Assembly (NCBI RefSeq): GCF_014201835.1
Contig: NZ_JACHFH010000004.1
Coordinates: 38,101-102,100 of the forward strand
Reading direction: 5' to 3'
DNA from: Pectinatus brassicae
Lineage (GTDB): Bacteria; Bacillota; Negativicutes; Selenomonadales; Selenomonadaceae
Length of the DNA: 64,000 nt
Positions within the stretch are counted from its first letter, which is position 1. Each line of letters starts with the position of its first letter. Position numbers and translations under genes: made by a program. The notes below the pieces were generated by a model. The model was not told the origin of the DNA and searched no databases. It was given only the letters and a program-made list of their open reading frames with translations. Positions 7,717 to 17,906 of the stretch are shown one piece after another.

Positions 7717-9576
7717 TTATTTTTTATCATCATCGACAACTTTATAATCAGCATCAACAACATCGTCATCAGCCTTAGCATCAGAACCAGCATTTTGTTG
7801 AGCTGCTCCAGCGGCGTCAGCACCAGCAGCACCTTGAGCCTGTTGTGCCTGCTGATAAGCAGCCTGACTCATTTCATAAAGCGGTTTTTGCAATTCTTCA
7901 GTAGCTTTTTTAATAGCTTCAGTATCAGTGCCTTTTAATGCTTCTTTTACTTTATCGCAGGCAGCCTGAATTTTCTCTACTGCAGCTTTATCGGCTTTAT
8001 CACCAAGATCTTTAATTGCTTTTTCAGCCTGGTATACCATGCTTTCAGCAGTATTTCTTGTTTCGATTTGTTCTTTTTGTTTTTTATCATCAGCTGCATG
8101 TGCTTCAGCTTCTTTTACCATGCGGTCAATGTCATCTTTGCTCATACCACTGTCGGACTGAATTGTAATTTTTTGTTCTTTACCAGTACCAAGATCTTTA
8201 GCAGATACATTAACAATACCATTAGCATCAATACTAAAGGTAACTTCGATACGAGGCACACCTCTTGGAGCTGGTGGAATATCGGATAATTCAAAACGCC
8301 CAAGGGTTTTATTGCCAGCAGCCATTTCGCGTTCACCCTGTAATACATGGATATCAACGGAAGGCTGATTATCAGCAGCAGTGGAGAAAGTCTGGCTTTT
8401 TGATGTAGGAATAGTTGTATTTCTTTCAATAATTTTAGTACATACACCGCCAAGAGTTTCAATCCCCAAGGATAATGGTGTTACATCAAGAAGAAGTACA
8501 TCTTTTACATCACCAGCTAGAATACCACCCTGGATAGCAGCACCGATGGATACGCATTCATCTGGATTTACACCACGGTTTGCTTCTTTACCAAGTTCGT
8601 TTTTGATGATGTCCTGAACAGCCGGAATACGGGTGGAACCACCAACAAGAATGATTTTATCAATATCGTTTATAGAAAGGTCAGCATCCTGCAATGCTTT
8701 TCTGGTAGGTTCAATAGTTCTCGCTACCAAATCACCGGTAATTTCATCAAATTTAGCACGAGTAAGTGTTAAATCAAGATGTTTAGGACCGCTGGCATCA
8801 GCTGTGATAAATGGCAGATTAACATTGGTAGAAGTCATGCTGGAAAGTTCGATTTTAGCTTTTTCGGCAGCTTCAATAAGGCGTTGTGCACTCATTTTAT
8901 CCTGTGATAAGTCAATACCATTGGATTTTTTGAATTCAGCTACCATCCAGTTCATTACAGCAATATCAAAGTCATCACCGCCTAAACGGGTATCACCATT
9001 GGTTGCTTTAACTTCAAATACACCATCGCCAAGTTCAAGGATAGATACATCAAATGTACCACCGCCAAGGTCAAATACAAGGATAGTTTCATCCTGATCT
9101 TTATCAAGACCATAAGCCAGGGAAGCTGCTGTTGGTTCATTGATAATACGAAGTACTTCAAGACCAGCAATTTTACCAGCATCTTTTGTAGCCTGACGCT
9201 GGCTGTCATTAAAGTAAGCAGGTACTGTTATAACAGCCTGAGTTACGGTTTCACCAAGATATGCTTCAGCATCAGCTTTTAATTTCTGCAGAATCATTGC
9301 AGAAATTTCTGGTGGTGTATAGCTTTTATCATCAATATTTACTTTATAATTTTCACCCATATGACGTTTAATAGAAGCAATTGTTCTATCTGGATTGGAT
9401 ACTGCCTGTCTTTTAGCAAGCTGTCCTACAAGACGTTCGTTATCCTTAGTAAAACCTACTACGGATGGTGTAATGCGGCTACCTTCTGGATTTGTGATAA
9501 CTGTAGGTTCGCCGCCTTCCATAACGGAAACTACAGAGTTAGTTGTACCTAAATCGATACCAATTATTTTTGACAT
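7717..9576 (-). CDS. dnaK: Chaperone protein DnaK (Hsp70)
   Basis: ATP-dependent chaperone. The N-terminal actin-like ATPase begins with [12 protein letters not shown] and contains the [13 protein letters not shown] phosphate motif. The interdomain linker region [17 protein letters not shown] leads into the substrate-binding domain. The C-terminus is an Ala/Gln-rich lid ending in [12 protein letters not shown], the usual acidic tail. An AGGAGG site lies upstream of the ATG. At 619 residues it has normal length. It lies between grpE and dnaJ. Confidence 0.97.
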   Translation of the reverse strand: MSKIIGIDLGTTNSVVSVMEGGEPTVITNPEGSRITPSVVGFTKDNERLVGQLAKRQAVSNPDRTIASIKRHMGENYKVNIDDKSYTPPEISAMILQKLKADAEAYLGETVTQAVITVPAYFNDSQRQATKDAGKIAGLEVLRIINEPTAASLAYGLDKDQDETILVFDLGGGTFDVSILELGDGVFEVKATNGDTRLGGDDFDIAVMNWMVAEFKKSNGIDLSQDKMSAQRLIEAAEKAKIELSSMTSTNVNLPFITADASGPKHLDLTLTRAKFDEITGDLVARTIEPTRKALQDADLSINDIDKIILVGGSTRIPAVQDIIKNELGKEANRGVNPDECVSIGAAIQGGILAGDVKDVLLLDVTPLSLGIETLGGVCTKIIERNTTIPTSKSQTFSTAADNQPSVDIHVLQGEREMAAGNKTLGRFELSDIPPAPRGVPRIEVTFSIDANGIVNVSAKDLGTGKEQKITIQSDSGMSKDDIDRMVKEAEAHAADDKKQKEQIETRNTAESMVYQAEKAIKDLGDKADKAAVEKIQAACDKVKEALKGTDTEAIKKATEELQKPLYEMSQAAYQQAQQAQGAAGADAAGAAQQNAGSDAKADDDVVDADYKVVDDDKK

Positions 9577-9691
9577 TATAAAACTCCTCCTATATCTTTA
9601 TGTGTTATAAAAATAATAGATTACTTATTAATATCCCCTATTAAGTCAATTTATAATAAATTTCTACCCTTAGCAGGGAATATATTCATCT

Positions 9692-10291
9692 TTAATTATT
9701 AGAAACTACTTTTACCATTGCTGGACGAACAACACGACCTTTTACCATATATCCTTTTTGCAATTCCTGGTCAATGGTATTATCTTCTTTTTCTGCATCT
9801 TCTACACGCATGACAGCCTGATGGAAATTAGGATCGAATTTTTCGCCTTCAGTTTTTATTACTTCAAGGCCATTTTTCACTAATACTTCATTAAATTGTG
9901 TAAAAATCATTTTAACGCCCTCTTTTAAGGCATTATCATCACCCTCGGCTGCTACTGCCCTCTCAAAATTATCGAGAATTGGCAACATATCCTTAACAAA
10001 TCCCTGCAATATAACATTAGAAATTTCTGCTTTTTCCTGATTACTGCGACGACGGAAGTTAACAAAATCAGCCTGTAAACGCTTAAATTGCTCCTGCGCA
10101 TCAGCTAAAGCCTTATCAGCATCTGCAACTGCATCGTTATTTTCATCCGAAGACTTTGTATCAGTGTCGTTATCAGATGACTCAGCAGCTTTAGACTCAT
10201 CTTCGGCAGATATCGCTTCATTGATTTCCTGTTTCATTTCATCCAGTCTATCACTGTCTTTTTTCTTCATTTCATCTTTCATATACGGCAT
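9692..10291 (-). CDS. grpE: Nucleotide exchange factor GrpE
   Basis: Releases ADP from DnaK. The N-terminal 70 residues are highly charged and low in complexity. A coiled-coil dimerisation segment (FKRLQADFVNFRRRSNQEK) and the C-terminal beta domain (DPNFHQAVMRVE, then VVRPAMVKV) follow. The 199-residue length is usual. It lies 32 bp after hrcA and about 115 bp before dnaK in one operon. The start ATG at 10291 has a GATGAGG ribosome site. Confidence 0.93.
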   Translation of the reverse strand: MPYMKDEMKKKDSDRLDEMKQEINEAISAEDESKAAESSDNDTDTKSSDENNDAVADADKALADAQEQFKRLQADFVNFRRRSNQEKAEISNVILQGFVKDMLPILDNFERAVAAEGDDNALKEGVKMIFTQFNEVLVKNGLEVIKTEGEKFDPNFHQAVMRVEDAEKEDNTIDQELQKGYMVKGRVVRPAMVKVVSNN

Positions 10292-10323
10292 ATTTACCTC
10301 ATCTTTTCTCTAAATATTAGCAG

Positions 10324-11355
10324 CTACAAATACTTTTTAAGCATTTGCGCCATATTTTCATTCATGAATTCCAGTAATGTCATTATCTTACTATATTCCA
10401 TACGAGTCGGACCTAAAACTGCTATTGTACCTAAGGGCTGTCCATCGATATGATAAGTAGCCTTAATAATGCTACAGTCCTGCATCGTACTATATTTATT
10501 CTCTTCTCCTATCGTAACGGTGAGCCCTGCAGTCCCCTGCGCTGTACTATACAATATATCCCTCAGTATAGGTTCCTCTTCTAACATCTTTAAGATATTT
10601 TTTACTTTATTTATATCATGGAATTCCGGCTGATCAAGCAGCTGCGGCATTCCTTCTCTATATATCTGGTTGCGCTTTTCACCCGCCAGTGACTGCTCTA
10701 CTACATCCATTATCTTATTAAAAGCAGCTGTATCAACCATTTCAGTGCGCATGGAATGCAATGCACCAATGCTTATCTCATTTAATTTCTTGCCCGATAA
10801 ATATTCGTTGAGCACTTGCGCCATCTGAACAAAATCTGTAACAGACGCACCATTTGGTATCTTTATTATTTTATTTTCTACATAGCCGGTATCACTCATA
10901 ATGGCTGCAATAACATGCTCATCATCAAGCGGCACAAATTTTATATAATGAAAAACTGATTCAGCCAGCTGTGGTGTTATAACCATGGATATATTATTCG
11001 TCAAATGAGAAATAATTTTTGCTGTCTCGCGAAAAACCTCATCAAGACTCTCTACCTTGGTATCATACCACTGTCCAATCAATTCCATTTCATTACTGCT
11101 AAGTCTTGTCGGTGTTAATAGATCATCAACATAGAGACGATAGCCCTTATATAACGGGATGCGTCCTGAAGAAGTATGCAGATGCTCGATATACCCCAAA
11201 AATTCCAAATCAGCCATTTCATTGCGAATAGTAGCTGGACTTACTCCCAAATCATACTTTCTGGCAATAGTCCTCGAACCTATAGGTTCAGCTGTTGATA
11301 TATAATCATCTATAATCGCTTGCAGTATACGTCGTTTTCTTTCGTTGAGCATCAT
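10324..11355 (-). CDS. hrcA: Heat-inducible transcription repressor HrcA
   Basis: Repressor that binds CIRCE elements and needs GroE chaperonin for activity. It begins with MMLNERKRRILQAIIDDYIS, the winged helix of the family, and has the family signature SPATIRNEMADLE. At 343 residues it has typical length. It is the first gene of the operon, 40 bp from a perfect CIRCE, so the operon is autoregulated. The ribosome site is AGGTGA. Confidence 0.95.
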   Translation of the reverse strand: MMLNERKRRILQAIIDDYISTAEPIGSRTIARKYDLGVSPATIRNEMADLEFLGYIEHLHTSSGRIPLYKGYRLYVDDLLTPTRLSSNEMELIGQWYDTKVESLDEVFRETAKIISHLTNNISMVITPQLAESVFHYIKFVPLDDEHVIAAIMSDTGYVENKIIKIPNGASVTDFVQMAQVLNEYLSGKKLNEISIGALHSMRTEMVDTAAFNKIMDVVEQSLAGEKRNQIYREGMPQLLDQPEFHDINKVKNILKMLEEEPILRDILYSTAQGTAGLTVTIGEENKYSTMQDCSIIKATYHIDGQPLGTIAVLGPTRMEYSKIMTLLEFMNENMAQMLKKYL

Positions 11356-11395
11356 GACATCACCTCACATTGAACGAAATGCCCTTTTTACTTTA

Positions 11396-11422
11396 TTAGC
11401 ACTCTCAATAAGTGAGTGCTAA
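11396..11422. promoter_or_regulatory. CIRCE operator
   Basis: TTAGCACTC, nine bases, GAGTGCTAA: an exact match to the CIRCE consensus. It lies immediately downstream of the hrcA promoter, where bound HrcA would block transcription. Confidence 0.97.
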
Positions 11423-11434
11423 TTTCTAATTAAA

Positions 11435-11463
11435 AATATACAACCATTTAATCAAAATGTCAA
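11435..11463 (-). promoter_or_regulatory. Promoter of the hrcA operon
   Basis: On the minus strand: TTGACA (11458-11463), a 17-bp spacer, TATATT (11435-11440). CIRCE covers the region from about +6. Confidence 0.8.
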
Positions 11464-11603
11464 GAAAGCATCGTAAAATTATTGATATTTTCTCTAATAA
11501 AATATTAAATTTTTCTCTGTGATCTTTATCAAGGTGACAAACATCACATCCTATGTTATATAATAACATATATTGAACACATTACAAATTTCTGGAGGAT
11601 TAT

Positions 11604-14432
11604 ATGAACTTAAATAAGTTTCTTTCTAATAATAATGACACTATGCATTCAGAACTTATTTATAATGATGCTGTTGACAAAAAAAGTGTTATCGCCATTC
11701 TTGAAAAATCTCTTTATAGCTGTACTAAATTTTACTTTATCGTTGCTTTTATCACCAGAAGCGGTGTATTACTATTAAAAGATTGTCTTAAAGCCCTCGA
11801 ACAAAAGCATATTTCCGGCTGTATTTTAACAACAGACTATCTCTGCTTCAGCGAGCCGGAGGCGCTGGAGGAACTGCAGCAATTTTCTAATATCAAAATA
11901 CGAATTTACAATAAGGAAAACTTCCATATAAAAGGCTATATTTTTGAGTATGACAATAGTTTCACCTATCTTATTGGCAGCTCTAACCTTACACAAAATG
12001 CCTTAAAAGCCAATAAAGAATGGAATGTAAAATTAAATTGCCAAACCACTTCATCTTTTCATCAAAAAACATATAAAGAATTTGAAAAACTTTGGCAAAA
12101 TTCCCAAATACTTACTATTGATTGGCTGGAAGAATATAAAAAACACTATAAAAAAGTTATCACATCAACAAATAAAGGAAATATTTTCACAAATACTGCT
12201 GTTTTTCATCCCAATATTATGCAGCAAAAAGCTTTAACCGCCCTAAAAAACCTGCGGCATAATAAGGAAAATAAAGCTTTATTAATATCAGCCACTGGTA
12301 CCGGCAAAACAATATTAAGTGCTTTAGATGTGAAATCATTTAAACCACAGCGACTGCTTTTCATTGCCCATCGGGAACAGCTCTTAAAGCAAGCCGAAAC
12401 AAGTTTTAAACTTGTTCTTGGTAATAATATTAACAGCGGCTTTTTAACAGGACAGCAAAAAAATTATTCTGCCAATTATCTGTTTGCTTCCATAAATATG
12501 CTCGGACGGGCTGATGTTTTAAAACATTTTACCCCGACACATTTTGATTATATTATCATCGATGAATCACATCGCTCAGGTGCTCCTACCTATCAGCAGC
12601 TTATTGCATATTTTAAGCCGCAGTTTATTTTGGGCATGACCGCAACACCAAATAGGACCGATAACTTTATAATCAATAAATTATTTGATTATAATATTGC
12701 TTATGAAATCAGGCTGCAGGAGGCTATGCAGGAAAATCTCCTTTGCCCTTTCCATTATTTTGGTATTGCTGATATTAAAATCAATAATAAAACGATTGAT
12801 GATAATAGCGCCTTTACTGATCTAACTGCAACAGCACGCGTAAATCATATAATTGATAAAGCCAGATTTTACGGACATTCTTCTGAACGGGTACGCGGTC
12901 TTGTTTTTTGCCGCAGTGTTGCTGAAGCAGCGGCTTTATCTCTAGACTTTAATCAGCAGGGATTCTTTACTACTGCCTTATCTGCCACTGACACTCCCGC
13001 TGCCCGCAATACTGCTATAAAAAAACTGGAACAGGTCCCCCGCATTAATGGTCTTGATTATATATTTTCCGTCGATATTTTTAATGAAGGCATTGATATT
13101 CCGGCTGTTAACCAGATAATTATGCTGCGTCCCACAATTTCACCGATCATATTTACCCAGCAACTGGGACGCGGACTACGCAAATATAACAATAAAGACT
13201 ATGTTGTAATTCTTGATTTTATCGGCAATTACAATAATAACTTTATGATTCCCATAGCCTTATTTGGTGATACTTCCTACAATAAGGATAATTTACGCCG
13301 TGTCCTAACAGAAGGTAAGCAAACTTTATATGGTGCCTCTACCGTAAGTTTTGATGCCATTGCCCAAAAACGTATTTATGACGCAATTGATACCGCCCGT
13401 TTAAGTGATACTGCTCTATTAAAAAGAAGTTATGAAGATTTAAAACATAAATTGAACCATATTCCATCATTTAATGATTTTTCTAACTTTGGCAGCATTG
13501 ATATCTTAAAATATATCGAAAAATTTGGTTCTTATCATACTTTTTTGCAAAAATACGAACCTGCGTATAATATTAAATTAAATGAGATTGAAGAAGAAAT
13601 TTTATTATATATCAGCAAACGTTTTGCTGCTGGTAAACGCATCTTAGAAACAGCTGCTTTAATTTTGCTTATTAACAATCCCAATAATTTATTCATCCGA
13701 TTGGAAAATTTTTTACAGCAAAACTATCAGCTTATTTTACCTGTTGCAGCCAAAACATCATTGATAAATAATCTTACCAATAAATTCACCATTAAAAATG
13801 AACAGGAAAAATATCAGCATTGTATTTTTATAAAAAATGCAGGCACTGATTACTCTAGCAGCGAGCAATTTCAGCAGTGCCTGCAAAATCCTTTATTTAA
13901 ACATAAACTTTTATCTTTATTAAATTTTGCCCAAGAACGCTATACCAACAATTATCAGCAGCATTATAACAATACCTGTTTATGCTTATATCAAAAATAC
14001 ACCTATGAAGAAGTTTGCTATCTCTTAAATTGGCCGCATAAAATAAATCCCAATGCCATGGCCGGCTATTTTTATGAAAAAACTACCCATACCATGCCTG
14101 TCTTTATCAACTATATCCCCGCTGATAAAAAACGTGTTGCCTATACCAATGAATTTTTATCGAATCAACAGATAACAGCTTATTCCAAACTCAATCGTAA
14201 ACTCGACTCCACTGATGCCCAGCATATTTATAACGCTACCACTGAAAAAAATAAAATCTATCTGTTTATACGTAAACCATATGAAGATAAAAACAGCAAA
14301 GAATTTTATTTTCTTGGCGAAATAACAGCTGTTGGGCAGCCTGTTTCAGCTCCAGAGTTTAACGGCTTTAAAACAACTTATGAATTGGCTGACCCTGTAC
14401 GAGATGATATATTTAATTACTTAACATCATAA
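11604..14432 (+). CDS. PLD-nuclease / SF2 helicase / DUF3427 protein
   Basis: A 942-residue multidomain protein. The N-terminal 160 residues form a phospholipase-D-like domain with one HxK motif (FHIKGYIF) and GSSNLTQNAL. A superfamily 2 helicase follows, with Walker A SATGTGKT, DESH box, MTATPNR (motif III) and GRGLRKY (motif VI). The C-terminal third ends in a DUF3427-type domain (YFYEKTTHTMPVFINY...YFLGEITAVG). The same architecture is widespread and is often seen near restriction and defence genes. No methylase or specificity subunit is adjacent. Its function is unproven; DNA repair or nucleic-acid defence are the main options. Confidence 0.8.
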   Translation: MNLNKFLSNNNDTMHSELIYNDAVDKKSVIAILEKSLYSCTKFYFIVAFITRSGVLLLKDCLKALEQKHISGCILTTDYLCFSEPEALEELQQFSNIKIRIYNKENFHIKGYIFEYDNSFTYLIGSSNLTQNALKANKEWNVKLNCQTTSSFHQKTYKEFEKLWQNSQILTIDWLEEYKKHYKKVITSTNKGNIFTNTAVFHPNIMQQKALTALKNLRHNKENKALLISATGTGKTILSALDVKSFKPQRLLFIAHREQLLKQAETSFKLVLGNNINSGFLTGQQKNYSANYLFASINMLGRADVLKHFTPTHFDYIIIDESHRSGAPTYQQLIAYFKPQFILGMTATPNRTDNFIINKLFDYNIAYEIRLQEAMQENLLCPFHYFGIADIKINNKTIDDNSAFTDLTATARVNHIIDKARFYGHSSERVRGLVFCRSVAEAAALSLDFNQQGFFTTALSATDTPAARNTAIKKLEQVPRINGLDYIFSVDIFNEGIDIPAVNQIIMLRPTISPIIFTQQLGRGLRKYNNKDYVVILDFIGNYNNNFMIPIALFGDTSYNKDNLRRVLTEGKQTLYGASTVSFDAIAQKRIYDAIDTARLSDTALLKRSYEDLKHKLNHIPSFNDFSNFGSIDILKYIEKFGSYHTFLQKYEPAYNIKLNEIEEEILLYISKRFAAGKRILETAALILLINNPNNLFIRLENFLQQNYQLILPVAAKTSLINNLTNKFTIKNEQEKYQHCIFIKNAGTDYSSSEQFQQCLQNPLFKHKLLSLLNFAQERYTNNYQQHYNNTCLCLYQKYTYEEVCYLLNWPHKINPNAMAGYFYEKTTHTMPVFINYIPADKKRVAYTNEFLSNQQITAYSKLNRKLDSTDAQHIYNATTEKNKIYLFIRKPYEDKNSKEFYFLGEITAVGQPVSAPEFNGFKTTYELADPVRDDIFNYLTS

Positions 14433-14485
14433 ATATTCCTTTAATCCTATTTTTTCTTTAGTATTCATACGAAATTAAACAAATA

Positions 14486-15898
14486 TTATTTTTTATAATG
14501 CTCTGACCATTCATGGTGGAACACACCACCTTTATCCACCCGCTCAAAGGTATGCGCTCCGAAATAATCACGCTGTGCCTGTATAAGGTTGGCTCCGATC
14601 TGCGGACTGCGATGCGCATCAATATACTGCAGTGCATTAGAAAATGCTGGCACAGGAAGCCCTGTATTCACCGCCGTACATATGATTTTACGCAAATCAG
14701 ACTGATTATTATTTATATTTTCCATGAAAAATTTATCAAACATTAGATTTTCAAGATTTTTATTTTGACTATATGCCTTTGTAATTTTACTTAAGAATTC
14801 GGCCTGAATAATACAACCCGCCCTAAATATTGCAGCTATTTTACCATAGTCAAGCTGCCAATTATATTCTTTACCAGCCGACCGATATAAGGAAAACCCC
14901 TGAGCATACGCAATTATTTTAGCAGCATACAGGCTTTTTCGCACAGCTTCTATAAAATCATTATCTAATTCTTTTTTATATACAGGCGTATCAATTTGCT
15001 GCTGGGCTAATTTCCGTTCTGCTCGTAAATTAGAAAGTACTCTTGTATTACAGGCCGCTGTAATCATGGAAATATCTATCCCCTGCTTTAATGCTTCAAT
15101 GCTTGTCCAGCGACCAGTTCCTTTTTGCCCGGCACTATCGACAATTTTATCAATAATCTGTCCACCAGCTGTATCATCTTCTGCAAAAATATCTGCTGTT
15201 ATGCCAATAAGGTAACTATGCAGTTCTCCCTGATTCCAATCATTAAATATTTCCGCAATTTTTTTATTATCATATCCGCCAACATGACGAAGCAATAAAT
15301 ACGTCTCGCTGATAAGCTGCATATCGGCATACTCTATGCCATTATGAACCATTTTCACATAATGGCCGGCACCATTTTCACCAATATAAGTACAGCATGG
15401 TTCATTATCTACATGAGCTGATATTGCTTCTAATATAGACTGTATATGGGGATATATTTCTTTACTCCCCCCAGGCATTATCGACGGCCCAAACCTAGCC
15501 CCTTTTTCACCGCCCGATATACCAACGCCAAAATAATTTATGCCTTTTTCCTTCAAATAATTGAATCTTCTTATGGTATCTTGAAAAAAAGAATTGCCAC
15601 CGTCAATAATAATGTCACCATTATTAAGCTGCGGTAATAATTCTTCAATTAATAAATCAACCGGTTTGCCGGCTTTAATCATCAGCATTACTTTCCGCGG
15701 TCTTTGTAATGATCCTAAAAATTCGGGCAAATTATAAAATCCCCGCATATTTTCATGCGTATTTTTTTCTATAACCGTTTTAGTAATTTCAGCTGTACGA
15801 TTATAAGCTGCTACCTTGAAACCATGGTCAGCCATATTGAGTGCTAAATTACTGCCCATCACTGCCATGCCTATAACACCAATATCCATTTGTGACAT
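14486..15898 (-). CDS. gnd: 6-phosphogluconate dehydrogenase, decarboxylating
   Basis: Converts 6-phosphogluconate to ribulose 5-phosphate, CO2 and NAD(P)H. The N-terminal Rossmann motif GVIGMAVMGSNLALNMADHG, the substrate motif GISGGEKGARFGPSIMPGG (here GVGISGGEKGARFG) and the Lys/His pair in YVKMVHNGIEY are present. I chose ATG 15898 (MSQMDIGVIG), which has AAAGGA upstream and gives 470 residues, the family norm; the longer frame to 15925 adds nine residues without support. It is transcribed alone. Confidence 0.93.
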   Translation of the reverse strand: MSQMDIGVIGMAVMGSNLALNMADHGFKVAAYNRTAEITKTVIEKNTHENMRGFYNLPEFLGSLQRPRKVMLMIKAGKPVDLLIEELLPQLNNGDIIIDGGNSFFQDTIRRFNYLKEKGINYFGVGISGGEKGARFGPSIMPGGSKEIYPHIQSILEAISAHVDNEPCCTYIGENGAGHYVKMVHNGIEYADMQLISETYLLLRHVGGYDNKKIAEIFNDWNQGELHSYLIGITADIFAEDDTAGGQIIDKIVDSAGQKGTGRWTSIEALKQGIDISMITAACNTRVLSNLRAERKLAQQQIDTPVYKKELDNDFIEAVRKSLYAAKIIAYAQGFSLYRSAGKEYNWQLDYGKIAAIFRAGCIIQAEFLSKITKAYSQNKNLENLMFDKFFMENINNNQSDLRKIICTAVNTGLPVPAFSNALQYIDAHRSPQIGANLIQAQRDYFGAHTFERVDKGGVFHHEWSEHYKK

Positions 15899-16002
15899 AT
15901 TATCAATCCTTTCTACAAATGACATTTATTTATAAATATGGAAAGATTCATTCTTTTTAGTTAAATTTTACCATTAAACACTATTTGTAACAATAATATA
16001 CA

Positions 16003-16052
16003 CCTAAAAAAAGCAGCACAGGGATTAATTAATCCCTGCGCTGCTTTTTTAT
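16003..16052 (-). terminator. Terminator after iolG
   Basis: A long stem: AAAAAAGCAGC, then AGGGATTAATTAATCCCT, then GCTGCTTTTTT (16011-16050 core). It is symmetrical; the gene it serves is iolG on the minus strand, about 155 bp upstream. Confidence 0.75.
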
Positions 16053-16207
16053 AAAGAGGATAATTTATAATATAGGCAATAAATGGTTACTATTTCCGTA
16101 GAAACTTCACAACCATTCCATCTAAAAATTAATTTACTTTAAACTAAATAGTACAAGGGGAGTGGTCAAGCAAATTATAATTAGAAAAGTTACCTTAGGA
16201 GAGCTTT

Positions 16208-17233
16208 TTATAATCCTGCATCTTTTTTTATTTCTGCAATAGTTACAGGACGATTTTTCGCTACTGATTTTTTAGCGGCCAATCCAATAAGTACTGGCTG
16301 TAACCCATCATTTGCATTTACTATTGTAGCAGTATCGTTCACAATAGCTTCAACAAATGAGTCTATTTCAGCTGCATATGCCATCATATAGCGCTGCAGG
16401 AAGAAATACATTGGTTTTTCTCCAGTAACACCATTTTCATTACTCAGTACAGCCAACGAATCGCTATCATTACCAATGGCTATAGATCCTTTACTTCCAA
16501 ACACTTCAGCTCTTTGGTCATAACCATAAACAGCTTTACGGCAATTATCTATTACAGCTGTTGCACCATTTGCTAATTTCATTGTTATAACCGCGGTATC
16601 AATATCGCCAGCTTTTCCAATTTCAGGATCAACTGTCACTGATCCCACTGCATAAACTTCTTCTACTTCACTGTCAGATAAATAGCGCACCATATCAAAA
16701 TCGTGAATTGTCATGTCAAGGAAAATACCACCTGATACTTTAACATATTCGATTGGCGGAGCTTCAGGATCACGTGAAGTAATTTTTATTATCTGCTGTT
16801 TTCCAATTTTTCCAGCCTGAACTGCATCTTTTATTGCTTTAAAATTATGATCAAAACGACGATTAAAACCTACTTGATATTTTAGACCAGATTTTTCAAC
16901 AACATCCAGTACTTCTTTTATTTTCTTTACATCATGATCAATTGGCTTTTCACAAAATACATTTTTACCAGCTTTAATAGCTTCCATTGATATGGAAGAG
17001 TGAGTATCTGTTGATGAACATATTAATACTGCTGAGATATCTTTATCTTCCAATATTTTCTTATAGTCAGTATATGCATTTTCAATTCCCAATGAAGCTG
17101 CCCATTTTTTTCCGTCATCGTTTAAATACGGATCGGCTACTGCCTTAATTTTTGCATTCTTTACGAATTTTGTAATACTTTCACCATGTACTCTGCCAAT
17201 ACGACCAATTCCAATAATTCCAACATTTATCAT
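16208..17233 (-). CDS. iolG: Inositol 2-dehydrogenase (Gfo/Idh/MocA family)
   Basis: Oxidises myo-inositol to scyllo-inosose with NAD+. The N-terminal NAD site reads VGIIGIGRIGRVH and the catalytic EKP motif VFCEKPID is intact. GGIFLDMTIHDFDMVRYL carries the active-site Asp and His of inositol dehydrogenases. At 341 residues it is full length. It follows a PTS IIA gene by 72 bp on the same strand, downstream of an IolR-like operator array. A damaged paralogue lies at 21769, so this is the intact copy. Related myo-/scyllo-inositol specificities cannot be separated by eye. Confidence 0.85.
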   Translation of the reverse strand: MINVGIIGIGRIGRVHGESITKFVKNAKIKAVADPYLNDDGKKWAASLGIENAYTDYKKILEDKDISAVLICSSTDTHSSISMEAIKAGKNVFCEKPIDHDVKKIKEVLDVVEKSGLKYQVGFNRRFDHNFKAIKDAVQAGKIGKQQIIKITSRDPEAPPIEYVKVSGGIFLDMTIHDFDMVRYLSDSEVEEVYAVGSVTVDPEIGKAGDIDTAVITMKLANGATAVIDNCRKAVYGYDQRAEVFGSKGSIAIGNDSDSLAVLSNENGVTGEKPMYFFLQRYMMAYAAEIDSFVEAIVNDTATIVNANDGLQPVLIGLAAKKSVAKNRPVTIAEIKKDAGL

Positions 17234-17305
17234 TTATATCACCTTTATATTAATACTATTTAAACAAATATATATAATCAGATTATTTTATTTATGTAAA
17301 ACAAA

Positions 17306-17617
17306 TTATTGACGAAGTTCCTTATATATATCAATCATTTGTTCAACAATCTTTTTATTTAAAACTGTAGAACTAACATAATCCTGAGCGTGTACTAATA
17401 GTACTGAATACTCATGTTTCTCGCCATTTGCCTCATTTTTAATAAGGTTTGTTTGTAGCTGATGTGCCTTTATCAAAAGTTCATCAGCTTCTTGCAGCTT
17501 CTTCTCTGCTGCTGCAAAATCAGCTTTTTTTACATCTTCCAGCGCTTTAAACTGTAATGCCTGTGCATCTCCTGCCCCTGCAATCATACTGTAAGCAATT
17601 TGATCTAAATTTTCCAT
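17306..17617 (-). CDS. PTS lactose/cellobiose-type EIIA protein
   Basis: A 103-residue all-helical phosphocarrier of the LacF/ChbA family, with the phosphorylated histidine in SVLLVHAQDY (His76) and an N-terminal AGDAQALQFKAL helix. No IIB or IIC of this family is encoded in the window, so it is an orphan here. It is the first gene of a minus-strand pair with iolG and stands directly behind the 11-bp repeat array at 17645-17688. Either its partners lie elsewhere or it has a regulatory role. Start ATG 17617 has an AAGGGG site. Confidence 0.85.
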   Translation of the reverse strand: MENLDQIAYSMIAGAGDAQALQFKALEDVKKADFAAAEKKLQEADELLIKAHQLQTNLIKNEANGEKHEYSVLLVHAQDYVSSTVLNKKIVEQMIDIYKELRQ

Positions 17618-17644
17618 TTTAATGCCCCTTTCTAAACTTTACCT

Positions 17645-17688
17645 TTAATTGATTATATTGTGGTTATTTATTGATCAACTATTGATTA
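17645..17688 (-). promoter_or_regulatory. IolR-like operator array (four 11-bp direct repeats)
   Basis: Read on the minus strand, the 44 bp divide into four consecutive 11-mers: TAATCAATAGT, TGATCAATAAA, TAACCACAATA, TAATCAATTAA. The first two match the WRAYCAADARD 11-mer described for Bacillus subtilis IolR perfectly; the third matches 9 of 11 and the fourth 10 of 11. The array lies 28 bp upstream of the IIA-iolG pair. Confidence 0.6.
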
Positions 17689-17751
17689 TAAAATATCATT
17701 TTTTTATGCAATGTCAATAATAAAAAAAAGAAAATTTATTTTTATTATCAA

Positions 17752-17780
17752 TTGACTATTTATACTAAATATACTAAACT
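17752..17780 (+). promoter_or_regulatory. Putative promoter of mmsA
   Basis: TTGACT (17752-17757), a 17-bp spacer and TAAACT (17775-17780), about 125 bp upstream of the mmsA start. The -10 box is only a fair match. Confidence 0.4.
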
Positions 17781-17906
17781 TGTAACAAATACATACTCAT
17801 TTTATTACTAAAACAAAACCATATTATAATTAATAGTAAGTAAGTTTGCTATTTGCCTATTTAATAGGTTCAATAGATAATAATATTATTTAATGGGGGT
17901 AACACA

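Noticed and set aside
8633..9097. 154-codon open frame on the plus strand opposite dnaK
   Set aside because: It is the complement of highly conserved dnaK coding sequence, lacks a ribosome site and shows no family features. Similar long antisense frames over hypD, hypE, hypF and dhaK were rejected for the same reason.
16053..16207. Riboswitch or small RNA between gnd and iolG
   Set aside because: No stable structure or promoter-terminator pair was found apart from the iolG terminator.
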